Shown piece by piece: positions 45,909 through 56,933 of a stretch of DNA of 64,000 bases (the first letter of the stretch is position 1; the number at the start of each line of letters is the position of its first letter). The translations under genes and the position numbers were made by a program. The DNA is from Stenotrophomonas sp. HITSZ_GD (lineage in GTDB: Bacteria > Pseudomonadota > Gammaproteobacteria > Xanthomonadales > Xanthomonadaceae), in assembly GCF_029543105.1 (NCBI RefSeq), contig NZ_JARQXB010000011.1, positions 93,984 to 157,983 of the forward strand, in the 5' to 3' direction. The notes beneath the pieces are model-generated. The model saw only the letters and a list, made by a program, of their open reading frames with translations, did no database searches and had not been told where the DNA came from.

Positions 45909-46247
45909 ATGAGTGCAGTTCCGCCCATCGCCCCGCCGCCGGCCCCGGCGCAGCCGATCCCCAACTATCTCGCCTGGTCGATCATCTCGACCGTCCTGGC
46001 GACCTGCCTGTGCTGCCCGATCGGCCTGCTGGGCATCGTCGCGATCGTGTATGCCTCCAAGGTCAACAACGCGCTGGCCGCCGGCGACCTGGACGGCGCC
46101 CGTCGCGCTTCGGCCAACGCCAAGACCTGGTGCTGGGTCGCCACCGCGCTGGCCATCATCGGCCTGGTGATCAACGTCGTCTGGCTGGCGGTGGGCGGCG
46201 CGCAGGGCTACCTGGACGCGATGCAGCAGATGCAGCAGATGTCGTGA
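45909..46247 (+). CDS. CD225/dispanin-family small membrane protein
   Basis: 112 residues with two transmembrane helices, about 24-48 (IISTVLATCLCCPIGLLGIVAIVYASKVN, longest core shown in part) and 75-98. The CCPIGLLGIVAIVYASKVN stretch and the following ANAKTWCWVATALAIIG are the CD225 (interferon-induced transmembrane protein-like) signature. The Pro-rich N-terminus (PPIAPPPAPAQPIP) is typical of bacterial members. Function in bacteria is unknown; in eukaryotes the family alters membrane fusion. A Shine-Dalgarno AAGGAG precedes the ATG, and the stop overlaps the next gene's GTG start. Confidence 0.88.
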   Translation: MSAVPPIAPPPAPAQPIPNYLAWSIISTVLATCLCCPIGLLGIVAIVYASKVNNALAAGDLDGARRASANAKTWCWVATALAIIGLVINVVWLAVGGAQGYLDAMQQMQQMS

Positions 46248-46657
46248 CGGCCCTGCCATCCCGTTACGGATGGATGCTGATGGCGGCCACCCCGGTGGCC
46301 GCCTTCGGCGTGTGGATGCTGCTGCGCTACGACCCGAACGTGGCCGGCAATCCATTCCCGCCGTGCATCTTCCGCCTGCTGACCGGCTTCTATTGCCCCG
46401 GCTGCGGCCTGACCCGCGCGCTGCACGCACTGGTACACCTGGATATCGGCCGTGCGTTCGCCATGAACCCGCTGGTGATGACCGGCCTGACGCTGGTGCC
46501 CGGGCTGGTCGCGTGGAAGCATGGCTGGCGCGCGCGCTGGTTCGCGCCGGTGGTGGCGGTGGTCTCGCGCCCGAACTTCTGGCTGGTCCTGCTGCCGGCC
46601 TACTGGATCGCCCGCAACCTGCCCTGGTTCCCGTTCACCGCGCTGGCGCCCGGCTGA
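46244..46657 (+). CDS. DUF2752 membrane protein
   Basis: 137 residues from GTG 46244, which overlaps the stop of the CD225 gene (GTGA). DUF2752 hallmark: FPPCIFRLLTGFYCPGCGLTRALHALVHLD (core CPGCGLTRALHAL near residue 53). About four hydrophobic segments. Members often sit next to TM2 or CD225 genes; the role is unknown, but the Cys pair might bind metal or form a disulfide. Ends 7 bp from converging ampE. Confidence 0.88.
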   Translation: MTALPSRYGWMLMAATPVAAFGVWMLLRYDPNVAGNPFPPCIFRLLTGFYCPGCGLTRALHALVHLDIGRAFAMNPLVMTGLTLVPGLVAWKHGWRARWFAPVVAVVSRPNFWLVLLPAYWIARNLPWFPFTALAPG

Positions 46658-46664
46658 GCCCGGC

Positions 46665-47558
46665 TCAGCCCACCCAGCCGGCGATGACGAGCAGCGCCAG
46701 CGCCACCATCCACAACAGCAGCACGCGCCACACCAGGCTCATGGCGTCGCGCACCTCGGGCAGGCGGCGCCAGACCGGTACCAGGCCGGCGTCGGTGTAA
46801 TCGTGGGCTTCCTCGCGTAGCTCGGCGCGCACGCTCGCCCGCGCCACCGCGCCGAGGAACGCGGGCTCCAGCGCCCAGCGGTTGCCCTGCGCGTCGCGCC
46901 ACGCGCGGTACACGGTGTCGAAATTGCCGACCAGCGCCATCGACAGCACGATCAGCTGCGCTACCGGCCACTCCAGCGCCGCCAGCAGCGTGTGCGCGCC
47001 CCGTTCGTGCGCCGGCGGCAGCTTGCCGGCGAGCGGACCTTCGACCATCAGCACCAGCAGCCGGTAGAGCACCGCACCGAACGGGCCGAGCAGCAGGAAC
47101 CAGAACAGCACGCCGAACCAGCGCCGCAGGCCGTTGAGCACGACCGCCTCGACCAGCGAGGGCGCATCTTCGTGCAGGCTGCCGCCGGCGGCCTGCAGGT
47201 GCGAGACCGCGGCCCGGCGCGAGGGCGGATCGTCGGCGTCGATCACCGCTTCCACGTCGCGGTCCAGGTCGCGCGGGCCCCAGGTCCAGGCCAGCACCAG
47301 CACGCCATACAGCAGCGAGAGCAACCCGTAGGCGTGGCCGCGCAGCAACCCCTGCAACAGCACCACCGGCAGCAGCGGCGGCAGCAACACCAGCACCACC
47401 CCATAGCGGCCGTGCCAGAGCCCGCTGCCGCGCGAGGCGGCGGCCAGCCAGTCCAGCCAGTGCTCGAACCAGCCGAAGTGGCGCAGGCGCGCCACCTGGA
47501 GCGGGGCGATGTGGCCCAGCGCCAGCGCGACGATCACGGCAACCAGAGCGGTGAACAT
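46665..47558 (-). CDS. ampE: AmpE-like regulatory signalling modulator
   Basis: 297 residues with four or five membrane helices. In enterobacteria AmpE is an inner-membrane protein beside AmpD and modulates beta-lactamase induction. The central soluble loop and FWFLLLGPFGAVLYRLLVLM (about 135-155) match the family, as do RDVEAVIDADD and the end segment LVWRVLLLWMVALALLVI. No ampD, ampG or ampR is present in the window. It lies 69 bp downstream of nudC on the same strand. Confidence 0.85.
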   Translation of the reverse strand: MFTALVAVIVALALGHIAPLQVARLRHFGWFEHWLDWLAAASRGSGLWHGRYGVVLVLLPPLLPVVLLQGLLRGHAYGLLSLLYGVLVLAWTWGPRDLDRDVEAVIDADDPPSRRAAVSHLQAAGGSLHEDAPSLVEAVVLNGLRRWFGVLFWFLLLGPFGAVLYRLLVLMVEGPLAGKLPPAHERGAHTLLAALEWPVAQLIVLSMALVGNFDTVYRAWRDAQGNRWALEPAFLGAVARASVRAELREEAHDYTDAGLVPVWRRLPEVRDAMSLVWRVLLLWMVALALLVIAGWVG

Positions 47559-47626
47559 GGGCGGGGGTCTCCTGGAGCGAGCTGCCGGTGCGGCTGGGCC
47601 GATGATGCGGCAAGGCGCCGCCGGCG

Positions 47627-48529
47627 TCAGCTTCGGTGGTACCAGTCTTCGATCAGCGCGCGGGCGATGGAGATCGAGGGCGCCAGCAGCAGGCCCGTGC
47701 CGTCGTCCTGGCCATCGCGCGCCAGGGCGGCGCCGATCTCCTCGCGGGTGAACCAGCGCGCGTCCTCCAGCTCGCCATCGACCTGCGGCTGCTGCGAACC
47801 CTCGGCGTCCGCGCGGAAGCCCAGCATCAGCGCGCCGGGAAACGGCCACGGCTGCGCGCCCATGTATTGGCACCCGCGGATGCGGACCTGGGTTTCCTCG
47901 TGGACTTCACGCGCCACGGTCTGCTCCAGCGATTCACCCGGCTCGACGAAGCCGGCGATCACCGAATACCGGCGCGGCGCCCAGCTGGCCTGTCGCCCGA
48001 GCAGCAGGCGCGCGCCATCGCTGACGGCGACGATCACCGCCGGGTCCACGCGCGGGTAATGGTCGTTGCCGCATTGCGCGCAATGGCCGATGAAGCCGCC
48101 GCGGCGGAACGCGATGGGACCGCCGCAGACACCGCAAAAGCGCGTGCGCGCCTGCCACCACGACATCCCGCGTGCATAAGCGAAGGCGGTGGACCACGCG
48201 CCGGGCCACTCGGCACCGGCGCGGCGCAAGTCGATACGCCCGGGCGCGCTCACGGTGACCTGGGCGGCGTCGATGCAGAACCACGCCTGCTCGCCGTCCA
48301 TGCCCAGGAAGATCGCCGTGCCCGGGCCCGGGCCGATATCCGCACCGGTCAATGCGGCCGGCTGGCCCTGCGCGTCGGTGAAGGCCTGGCCGTCGGCATC
48401 GAGCACCAACACGCGGGCCTGGGCCCATCGCTGGGCGAGCGCCTGGTCGTCGTCGCGCAGCGGATCGGCGCGGTCCAGGGGCTGGTCGATGAAGGCGAAA
48501 CCGGAAAAGGGAGGAATCGATGCAGGCAT
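47627..48529 (-). CDS. nudC: NADH pyrophosphatase (NAD+ diphosphatase), Nudix family
   Basis: 300 residues. It hydrolyses NAD(H) and removes NAD caps from RNA. A zinc ribbon (FCGVCGG and HCAQCG, about residues 147-165) is followed by YPRVDPAVIVAVSDG and the Nudix box GFVEPGESLEQTVAREVHEETQ (about 202-223), and the diagnostic SQPWPFP-type segment is GAQPWPFPGALMLGF. The N-terminal part is weakly conserved, as in the family. Separated from upstream erpA by a terminator. Confidence 0.95.
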   Translation of the reverse strand: MPASIPPFSGFAFIDQPLDRADPLRDDDQALAQRWAQARVLVLDADGQAFTDAQGQPAALTGADIGPGPGTAIFLGMDGEQAWFCIDAAQVTVSAPGRIDLRRAGAEWPGAWSTAFAYARGMSWWQARTRFCGVCGGPIAFRRGGFIGHCAQCGNDHYPRVDPAVIVAVSDGARLLLGRQASWAPRRYSVIAGFVEPGESLEQTVAREVHEETQVRIRGCQYMGAQPWPFPGALMLGFRADAEGSQQPQVDGELEDARWFTREEIGAALARDGQDDGTGLLLAPSISIARALIEDWYHRS

Positions 48530-48576
48530 CTGCGCAAGCGTGCCGCCAAAGCCGTTTCACCGCAACCGCGCGCGCC

Positions 48577-48606
48577 GGAAAAACGAAGGGCCGGCGATGC
48601 CGGCCC
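48577..48606 (-). terminator. Intrinsic terminator after erpA
   Basis: Stem GGGCCGGC (48588-48595) / GCCGGCCC (48599-48606), loop GAT. On the minus strand TTCGTTTTTCC follows. Ends the DUF6776-bactofilin-erpA transcript before nudC. Confidence 0.75.
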
Positions 48607-48636
48607 CGTGCGGGTGCGGGTGCGCGCGCAGCCCGC

Positions 48637-49023
48637 TCAGACGCTGAAGCTGCTGCCGCAGCCGCAGGTGGTCTTGGCGTTGGGGTTGCGGATCACGAAT
48701 TGCGCACCGGTCAGGCTCTCGGTGTAGTCCACTTCGGCGCCCATCAGGTACTGCAGGCTGAGCGGGTCGACCAGCAGGGTGACGCCGTCGGTCGCCACCG
48801 CCAGGTCGTCCTCGGCGCGGTTCTCGTCGAACTCGAAGCCATACTGGAAGCCGGAGCAGCCCCCACCCTGGATGTACACGCGCAGCGCCAGCTCGGCGTT
48901 GCCCTCGTCCTGGATCAGTTCGCGCACCTTGGCCGCGGCGGCGCCGGTGAAGTTCAGCGGCCGGTCCAGCGACTGGTAATCCGGGGCGGGCGCGGCGCCC
49001 GGAAGGGAGACAAGCGTGGTCAT
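48637..49023 (-). CDS. erpA: Iron-sulfur cluster insertion protein ErpA
   Basis: 128 residues; A-type carrier that delivers Fe-S clusters to targets such as IspG. Three conserved Cys are present: Cys56 in [11 protein letters not shown] and Cys120/122 in [11 protein letters not shown] at the C-terminus. The N-terminus ([19 protein letters not shown]) is a poorly conserved extension; the core begins near residue 22. Downstream of bactofilin by 86 bp and ended by a terminator. Confidence 0.95.
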   Translation of the reverse strand: MTTLVSLPGAAPAPDYQSLDRPLNFTGAAAAKVRELIQDEGNAELALRVYIQGGGCSGFQYGFEFDENRAEDDLAVATDGVTLLVDPLSLQYLMGAEVDYTESLTGAQFVIRNPNAKTTCGCGSSFSV

Positions 49024-49109
49024 GCGCGCAGAATGGGGCCCGCGGGCCCGCGATTCAAGGCGACCGGCCGGACGCAGCGTTCGACGCCGCGACCCCGGCC
49101 GCGCCCAGT

Positions 49110-49544
49110 TCAGCCGTTGACGGCCGCCAGCGCGACGCCGCGCGGGCCGATCTCCTCGCCCGGCGCCGGCAGCGCGGCCGCGGCGGTGGCGTGGATCAGG
49201 CGGCCGGTGAGCTGGGCGCCGGCGCTCATCTCCACCACCTGGTAATGCACGTTGCCCTGCACGCGCGCCTTGGCCGCCAGTTCGACGCGTTCGGTGGCAT
49301 GCACGTCGCCATCCAGCTGGCCGTTGATGATGACCACCGGGGCGCGCACTTCGCCCTCGATGCGGCCCTGCTCGGCCAGCGTCACGATGGCCGGGCTGCC
49401 GTCCTCGGCGATCACCTTGCCGTGGATGCGGCCTTCGATGTACAGCCCGCCACTGAAGACCAGGTCGCCGCGGATCACCACCTGCGGGCCGATCAGGGTG
49501 TCGACCACGGTCTGGTCGCCCCGGTTGGATTTATTGCCGAACAT
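49110..49544 (-). CDS. Bactofilin (polymer-forming cytoskeletal protein)
   Basis: 144 residues. A DUF583 beta-helix core spans about residues 14-120, with repeating V-I-x-G-x-(L/V) turns such as [23 protein letters not shown] and [21 protein letters not shown]. Bactofilins self-assemble without nucleotide and organise cell shape, stalks or polar sites. It starts 2 bp after the stop of the membrane-coiled-coil gene upstream, with the Shine-Dalgarno GGGGAG inside that gene's end, so the two proteins are coupled. Confidence 0.93.
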   Translation of the reverse strand: MFGNKSNRGDQTVVDTLIGPQVVIRGDLVFSGGLYIEGRIHGKVIAEDGSPAIVTLAEQGRIEGEVRAPVVIINGQLDGDVHATERVELAAKARVQGNVHYQVVEMSAGAQLTGRLIHATAAAALPAPGEEIGPRGVALAAVNG

Positions 49545-49546
49545 GC

Positions 49547-50290
49547 CTACTCCCCTGAGGCCGCGGTCGCGGCGCTCTTCCAATCGAATGTCTGGTTGAC
49601 CGGCGCCCCACCGCCGGTCAGTGAGATTCGCACACGTTGCGGTGTGAAATCCTTGGGCAGGATCACGCTGCCGGTCAATTGCTGGAAATACCTGAATGAA
49701 TAGGGCTGCCCCGGCACGTCCGGCTTCTGGTGCAGCTCGTTCCAGCTGACGCTGGTCAGCTTGCCGGCGCGCACGCCTTCCACCGCAAAGCGCAGCTGGC
49801 CTTCGCTGATGGCGCCACGATTGAGGTTCTGCGTGAGCACCACCGTGTAGGCCCAGGTGCCGCCGGCCTCCGGCGAGAACTCGATGGAGTGGGCGTTCAA
49901 GCCCTTGCGCTGGCTGGTCGCCCCGACCAGCCGCTCGTAGAAGGCCACGTCGGCGCGCAGCGCGGCGATCTGCTCGTCGCGCTCGGCCAGCGAGGCCTGC
50001 ACTTCGTTGTTGGCGGCGCGGCTGATCTGGTCGGAAACGGCCAGGTTGACCTGGCGCTGCTTCAGGGCCTGGATCTGCCGCTGCAGCTCGGCCACCTGGC
50101 GCTGGCTGGCCCGCAGCTCGGTCTGGGCCTGCCCCAGCTCCGGGGCCGCCAGCCGGCTGGCAAGCAGCCACATGCCGCCCAGCGACAGCAGCCACAGCAC
50201 GCCGACTACCGCCACCGCGACCCACGGCACGCGGCCTGGCGAGGAAGCACCGTGGCGGACGATCTGGATGCGGGGTACCGGTCGATTCAT
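49547..50290 (-). CDS. DUF6776-like membrane protein with coiled coil, bactofilin partner
   Basis: 247 residues. A transmembrane helix (about 22-43, WVAVAVVGVLWLLSLGGMWLL) is followed by a coiled coil (about 50-100, rich in Gln/Leu/Ala: LRASQRQVAELQRQIQALKQ) and a beta-rich C-terminal domain (WAYTVVLTQNLNRGAI, PQRVRISLTGGG). Very likely the DUF6776 family, whose genes commonly precede bactofilin. It could anchor or shape bactofilin filaments at the membrane; this is inferred from gene order only. Confidence 0.82.
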   Translation of the reverse strand: MNRPVPRIQIVRHGASSPGRVPWVAVAVVGVLWLLSLGGMWLLASRLAAPELGQAQTELRASQRQVAELQRQIQALKQRQVNLAVSDQISRAANNEVQASLAERDEQIAALRADVAFYERLVGATSQRKGLNAHSIEFSPEAGGTWAYTVVLTQNLNRGAISEGQLRFAVEGVRAGKLTSVSWNELHQKPDVPGQPYSFRYFQQLTGSVILPKDFTPQRVRISLTGGGAPVNQTFDWKSAATAASGE

Positions 50291-50433
50291 CGGAAGGATG
50301 CGCCGTGGCCTCGTCGGCCGGCGCGGACGTCCAGTGGGAACGGTTGGCTAGTGTGCCAGATGGTGCCGCCGCGGCGCTGGCGCGGCCGGCGCGCTTGGCC
50401 GATAGTGGCCGCGATTCCCGCGGAGCACCCGGC

Positions 50434-51048
50434 ATGAACGAGGCCCACCTGTTCGTCATCGGCATCCTGCTGGCCTGGCTGGCCGGCATCCGGGTCTACC
50501 TCACCGTGTTCGGCATCGGCCTGGCCGGTGCGCTCGGCTGGGTGGACCTGCCGCCGGCGCTGCACGCCACCACGTCGTGGTGGGTGCTGGGAACCTCCGG
50601 CGCGCTGGCGGTGGCCGAATTCTTCGCCGACAAGATTCCCGGCGTGGATTCGGTATGGGACCTGCTGCAGACCCTGGCCCGCGTGCCGGCCGGCGCGTTC
50701 CTCGCCGCCGCCACCCTCTCGCCGGACGGGCAGCTGGGCACCGGCGCCCTGGCGGCGGGGGCCGGCGTGGCGCTCACCAGCCATGTGCTCAAGGCCGGCT
50801 CGCGCGCCCTGCTCAACACCTCGCCCGAGCCGGCCAGCAACTGGGTGGCCTCCATCGCCGAGGACGCGGTGGTGACCGCCACGCTCGCGCTGGCCCTGGC
50901 CCATCCCTGGCTGGCCCTGCTGGTGGTGGTCGGCGCCAGCGTGCTGGGCGCGCTGCTGGTGTGGTGGGTGTGGCGGACGCTGTGGCGGGGCATGAAGCGC
51001 CTGGTCGCCCCCCTGCGCCCGCCGGGCGGGCCGTTGCCCTCGCGATAG
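50434..51048 (+). CDS. DUF4126 membrane protein
   Basis: 204 residues with four or five hydrophobic segments. DUF4126 features: LAWLAGIRVYLTVFGIGLAGALGWVDLP at the N-terminus, DKIPGVDSVWDLLQTLARVPAGAFLAAA in the middle and late SIAEDAVVTATLALALAHPWLALLVV. The ATG at 50434 follows the conserved start; an extension to 50305 would overlap the divergent promoter region. Function unknown. Divergent from the bactofilin operon. Confidence 0.88.
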   Translation: MNEAHLFVIGILLAWLAGIRVYLTVFGIGLAGALGWVDLPPALHATTSWWVLGTSGALAVAEFFADKIPGVDSVWDLLQTLARVPAGAFLAAATLSPDGQLGTGALAAGAGVALTSHVLKAGSRALLNTSPEPASNWVASIAEDAVVTATLALALAHPWLALLVVVGASVLGALLVWWVWRTLWRGMKRLVAPLRPPGGPLPSR

Positions 51049-51103
51049 TCGCCGCTGCTGCGGAGTTCATCGCATAATCAGGGGCGCTGACAGGGGAGTC
51101 ACC

Positions 51104-53077
51104 ATGGTCGCTCGACAACCGGCATCCAACGTCCGCGACGACGCACGCGGTCGCGCCCGCGGCGTGCGCGCGGAAACGCCACCGGCCGACTACTGGCGCC
51201 GCTGGGACGATATCCCCGAGCAGATCGGCGGCGCGCGTCCGCAGTTCGAGGACAGGCAAGCCGCCACGCCCGCGCCGACGAGTGCGCCGGCCGTGCCCGC
51301 TTCCGTGATCGTGGACGCCGTCGCATGCGCCGCCACGGCGAGCGGCACCGCCACGCCGGCGCCCGAGGGTGCGCCCGCGGCCGGCGGCGCGGCTTCGGCC
51401 GCGGCCGCGCAAGGCGACGAACCGCTGCTGCGCCCCACCGACAGCCCGTATCGCATCCTCATCGTGGAAGACGACCGTTCGCAGGCACTGTTCGCGCAGA
51501 GCGTGCTGCACGGCGCGGGCATGCACGCGCAGGTGGAGATGAGCGCGGCGGCCGTGCCGCAGTCCATCGCCGATTACCGGCCGGACCTGATCCTGATGGA
51601 CCTGCACATGCCGGACCTGGACGGCATCCGCCTGACCACGCTGATCCGCCAGCATCCGCAGCACCAACTGCTGCCGATCGTGTTCCTCACCGGCGACCCG
51701 GACCCGGAGCGCCAGTTCGAAGTGCTCGACAGCGGTGCCGACGATTTCCTCAACAAGCCGATCCGCCCGCGCCACCTGATCGCCGCGGTGTCCAACCGCA
51801 TCCGCCGCGCGCGCCAGCAGGCGCAGCTTGCGGTGGGCGAGGACAGCGCGCGCAGCAACCCGGAGACCGGCCTGCCCACCCGCGCGCACCTGATGCACAT
51901 GCTGGGCGGCGTGCTGGGCCGCGCCGACGCGGGCATTCTCTTCATCGAGATCGCCAGCGCGCTGGGCCTGCGCGAGCGCTATGGCTACGCGGCGTTCGAG
52001 CGGCTGATGACCCAGGCCGGCCATCGGCTGGCGCGCGCCGGGGTTCCCTTTCCGCTGGCCCGGTTGAACGACAACAGCTTCCTGCTGCTGGCCGAGGGCC
52101 TGGATGCGGCCGCCCAGCACCAGCTCGCGGTGGAGATGCGCCGCCAGCTTTCGGCGCAGGCGTTCGAGATCCGCGAAGGCGAGTCGGTGCACCTGCGCTG
52201 CGCCATCGGCGTGGCCACGCTGGAGCATGGCTTCGGCGAGGCCGGCAGCGCGCTGGAAGCCGCCGAACGCACGGCCCTGCAGGCCCGGCTCGATCTGGAC
52301 GGCGTGCGCATGCACGTGCCCAGCGACGCGCCGGACGATGCCCACCTGGAGCTGGTGGACGGCCAGCTGGAACTGGCCTACCAGCCGATCGTCGCCGTCG
52401 CCGGCGGCGATACGGCGCAGTACCAGGTGCTGCTGCGCTTGCGCCGCCCGGACGGCACGTTGCTGCAAGCCGGCCAGGTGATCCCGGCCGCCGAGGCCGC
52501 CGGCCGCATCGCCGACCTCGACCAGCAGGTGCTGGACCACGCGCTCGGGCTGCTGCAGCACTACCAGCACGCCACGCCGCCGCTGCGCCTGTTCGTGTCG
52601 CAATCGCCGCGCACGCTGGCACGCGAGGCGTTCGCCGACTGGCTCGAACAATCGCTGGCGCAGCGCGGCGTGGCAGGCACGGCGCTGGTGATCGACGTGC
52701 GCCTGGACGACGCGCTGATCCACACCGTGACCCTGCAGCAGTTCTGCAAGCGGATGATGGCCAGCGGCGTGCAGTTCTGCCTGAGCCAGTTCGAGCCGAG
52801 CGAGGAAAACAATGCCTTGCTCAGCCAGTTGCCGCTGGGCTTCGTGCGCATGCACAGCCGCTATGCGGCGGCACACGCCGACCCGGCACTGCGCGACGCG
52901 CTGCGCGATGCCATCAACCTGGCGCACCGCCATGGCCTGCTGATCATCGGCCAGCAGATCGAGGACGCGCAGGCCGCCGCGGCGATGTGGATGGGCGGCG
53001 TGGACCTGATCCAGGGCAACCTGGTGCAGTCGGTGGGCAAGGAACTGGATTTCGACTTCCATAGCGCGGTGCTGTAG
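51104..53077 (+). CDS. Response regulator with degenerate GGDEF and EAL domains (FimX/Filp-like c-di-GMP effector)
   Basis: 657 residues, good Shine-Dalgarno GGGGAG. After a 115-residue Ala/Pro-rich leader comes a receiver domain (RILIVEDDRSQALFAQ, phospho-acceptor Asp166 in DLILMDLHMPDLDG). Next is a GGDEF-like domain without the signature (RLNDNSFLLL where GGDEF should be). Last is an EAL-like domain (LELAYQPIVAVAGGDTAQYQ) where E-A-L reads Q-V-L and the metal ligands are largely missing. Degenerate GGDEF-EAL proteins such as FimX and Filp bind c-di-GMP and control type IV pili and virulence in Xanthomonads. It is followed 4 bp later by a hybrid histidine kinase, probably its phosphodonor. 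Confidence 0.9.
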   Translation: MVARQPASNVRDDARGRARGVRAETPPADYWRRWDDIPEQIGGARPQFEDRQAATPAPTSAPAVPASVIVDAVACAATASGTATPAPEGAPAAGGAASAAAAQGDEPLLRPTDSPYRILIVEDDRSQALFAQSVLHGAGMHAQVEMSAAAVPQSIADYRPDLILMDLHMPDLDGIRLTTLIRQHPQHQLLPIVFLTGDPDPERQFEVLDSGADDFLNKPIRPRHLIAAVSNRIRRARQQAQLAVGEDSARSNPETGLPTRAHLMHMLGGVLGRADAGILFIEIASALGLRERYGYAAFERLMTQAGHRLARAGVPFPLARLNDNSFLLLAEGLDAAAQHQLAVEMRRQLSAQAFEIREGESVHLRCAIGVATLEHGFGEAGSALEAAERTALQARLDLDGVRMHVPSDAPDDAHLELVDGQLELAYQPIVAVAGGDTAQYQVLLRLRRPDGTLLQAGQVIPAAEAAGRIADLDQQVLDHALGLLQHYQHATPPLRLFVSQSPRTLAREAFADWLEQSLAQRGVAGTALVIDVRLDDALIHTVTLQQFCKRMMASGVQFCLSQFEPSEENNALLSQLPLGFVRMHSRYAAAHADPALRDALRDAINLAHRHGLLIIGQQIEDAQAAAAMWMGGVDLIQGNLVQSVGKELDFDFHSAVL

Positions 53078-53081
53078 GGAG

Positions 53082-55328
<2,247 letters not shown>

Positions 55329-55799
55329 TCAGTCTTCGAGCTTGGTGAGCAGGTAGTTCGGCTCGCCGATGCGCGCGACCAGGTCGAGCTGCGTTTCCAG
55401 CCAGTCGATGTGCTCTTCTTCCGATTCCAGGATGTCCACGAACAGCTGGCGGCTGACGTAGTCGTGGATGGAGTCGGCGTAGGCGATGGCCTCGCGCAGC
55501 AGCACCACCGCTTCGCGCTCCAGTGCCAGGTCGCAGCGGAACATCTCGGTCGGGTTCTCGCCGATACGCAGCTTGCCGAGCGCTTGGAAGTTCGGAAGGC
55601 CTTCGAGGAAGAGGATGCGGTCCGACAGCTTGTCGGCATGCTTCATCTCGTCGATGGATTCCTTGTACTCGTGCTCGGCCAGTTCCTTCAGGCCCCAGTT
55701 CTTCAGCATCTTGGCGTGCAGGAAGTACTGGTTGATGGCGGTCAGTTCGTTGTAGAGCGCCTTGTTGAGGTACTCGATGACCTTGCTGTCGCCCTTCAT
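55329..55799 (-). CDS. bfr: Bacterioferritin
   Basis: 156 residues, standard length; 24-mer iron store with haem at subunit interfaces. Diiron ligands Glu18, Glu51 and His54 are present in [15 protein letters not shown] and [15 protein letters not shown], Met52 is the haem ligand, and the second half supplies the other Glu/His pairs ([13 protein letters not shown]). The ATG at 55799 has GGGAGA upstream; an extension to 55829 is not needed. bfd lies 111 bp upstream on the same strand. Confidence 0.98.
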   Translation of the reverse strand: MKGDSKVIEYLNKALYNELTAINQYFLHAKMLKNWGLKELAEHEYKESIDEMKHADKLSDRILFLEGLPNFQALGKLRIGENPTEMFRCDLALEREAVVLLREAIAYADSIHDYVSRQLFVDILESEEEHIDWLETQLDLVARIGEPNYLLTKLED

Positions 55800-55909
55800 G
55801 CCGATGTCTCCCTGGTTGAGCGGGCGCACTTTAGCGTCTTCGTACCTTCCGTGAAGGAACGCGAATCGTGTTCAGTTGGGCGGGGCTGGCGCTTTGTGAG
55901 CGCGACGAA

Positions 55910-56119
55910 TCAGGCGGCGACGGCCAGGCCGAGCACTGGCAACGGCAGATCACGCGCCATGCGCGCCTGTTCGAGCAGACCGGCGGCCATGTCCAGGCAC
56001 GAGCCGCAGTTGGAACCGCAGCCGGTGCGCATCGTCAGTTCGGACACGCTGGTGCAGCCGCTGGCAGCGGCTTCGCGGATCTGATGGTCGGTAACACCGT
56101 TGCAGATGCAGACGTACAC
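55910..56119 (-). CDS. bfd: Bacterioferritin-associated ferredoxin (Bfd)
   Basis: 69 residues. [2Fe-2S] protein that donates electrons to bacterioferritin to release stored iron. The four cluster Cys are in MYVCICNGVTD (Cys4, Cys6) and TGCGSNCGSC (C-x2-C-like pair near residues 34-41). Length and start are typical. A Fur-box candidate lies 48 bp upstream, consistent with induction on iron starvation. Confidence 0.96.
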   Translation of the reverse strand: MYVCICNGVTDHQIREAAASGCTSVSELTMRTGCGSNCGSCLDMAAGLLEQARMARDLPLPVLGLAVAA

Positions 56120-56166
56120 AGGCGGAAGGTCTGGAACACCCCAAGTCGGGGCCTATGTATTCCATC

Positions 56167-56185
56167 GCAAATGCGAATTGTTGTC
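56167..56185 (-). promoter_or_regulatory. Candidate Fur box upstream of bfd
   Basis: GCAAATGCGAATTGTTGTC agrees with the 19-bp Fur consensus in 12 positions, including the AAT-G and A-A-T-x-x-T-T core. It lies 48 bp upstream of the bfd start, in an AT-rich patch. bfd is commonly Fur-repressed, so the assignment is plausible; binding is not shown. Confidence 0.55.
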
Positions 56186-56197
56186 AATTCTGTTTCA

Positions 56198-56812
56198 TTA
56201 ATCCGCGCTGCCCGTGCGTGAACGCCGGCTCCCGCCCCGGCCGCGCGAACGTTTCCGCGGCCGGTCGTGCCCGGCCGCGCTGCCAGGGAGCCAGGCTTCC
56301 TGGGCGTTCGCCGGCATGGCACCGACCGCTTCGCCCGCGATGCCACGGGCCAGCGGCGCCAAGTGGCGCAACGCCCGCGCGTAGACACCGCGCTTGAACA
56401 CCACCACGTGCTGGACCGGATACCAGAAATCGACCCAGCGCCAGTGGTCGAACTCTGGCGTCTCAGTAAGCGTGAGATCAACATGAGTTTCGTCGCCGGT
56501 CAGGCGCAGCAGGAACCAGACCTGCTTCTGGCCGATGCAGACTTGGCGCTCGTTCCGCCGCACGGCCCGGCTGGGCAGCCGATAGCGCAGCCAGCCCGGG
56601 GTCGCCCCCAGCAGCTCGACATGCTCGGGCAGCAACCCGGTCTCTTCGCGCAACTCGCGATACATGGCTTCGACCGGGGTCTCGTCGGAATTCATGCCCC
56701 CCTGCGGAAACTGCCAGCCATCCCGGCGCACCCTGCGGGCCCAGAACACCTGGCCGTCCTGCCGCATCAGCACGATGCCGACATTCGGTCGGTAGCCGTC
56801 CGGATCGATCAC
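56198..56812 (-). CDS. rppH: RNA pyrophosphohydrolase
   Basis: 204 residues from a GTG start with GGAG eight bases upstream. It removes pyrophosphate from mRNA 5' ends to trigger decay. Start [15 protein letters not shown] and Nudix box [23 protein letters not shown] (about 37-59) are diagnostic, followed by WLRYRLP and [10 protein letters not shown]. The core is about 160 residues; the extra C-terminus is Arg/Gly/Ser-rich (residues 183-204) and probably disordered, perhaps for RNA contact. Confidence 0.95.
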   Translation of the reverse strand: MIDPDGYRPNVGIVLMRQDGQVFWARRVRRDGWQFPQGGMNSDETPVEAMYRELREETGLLPEHVELLGATPGWLRYRLPSRAVRRNERQVCIGQKQVWFLLRLTGDETHVDLTLTETPEFDHWRWVDFWYPVQHVVVFKRGVYARALRHLAPLARGIAGEAVGAMPANAQEAWLPGSAAGHDRPRKRSRGRGGSRRSRTGSAD

Positions 56813-56890
56813 GATGCGGACTCCTGAAAAAATCTACTGTCCCGGACTCTGCCATGGCGACCGCCAGGCCACAAGCCAAGAACGAAAAGA

Positions 56891-56919
56891 TTGACAGCCG
56901 GACCAGATGCCGCGAAAAT
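56891..56919 (+). promoter_or_regulatory. Sigma-70 promoter for tRNA-Met
   Basis: Perfect -35 TTGACA (56891-56896), 17-bp spacer and GAAAAT (56914-56919) as -10. The start would be near 56926, about 8 nt before the mature tRNA. Confidence 0.75.
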
Positions 56920-56933
56920 TTGCGGCTCACTAT

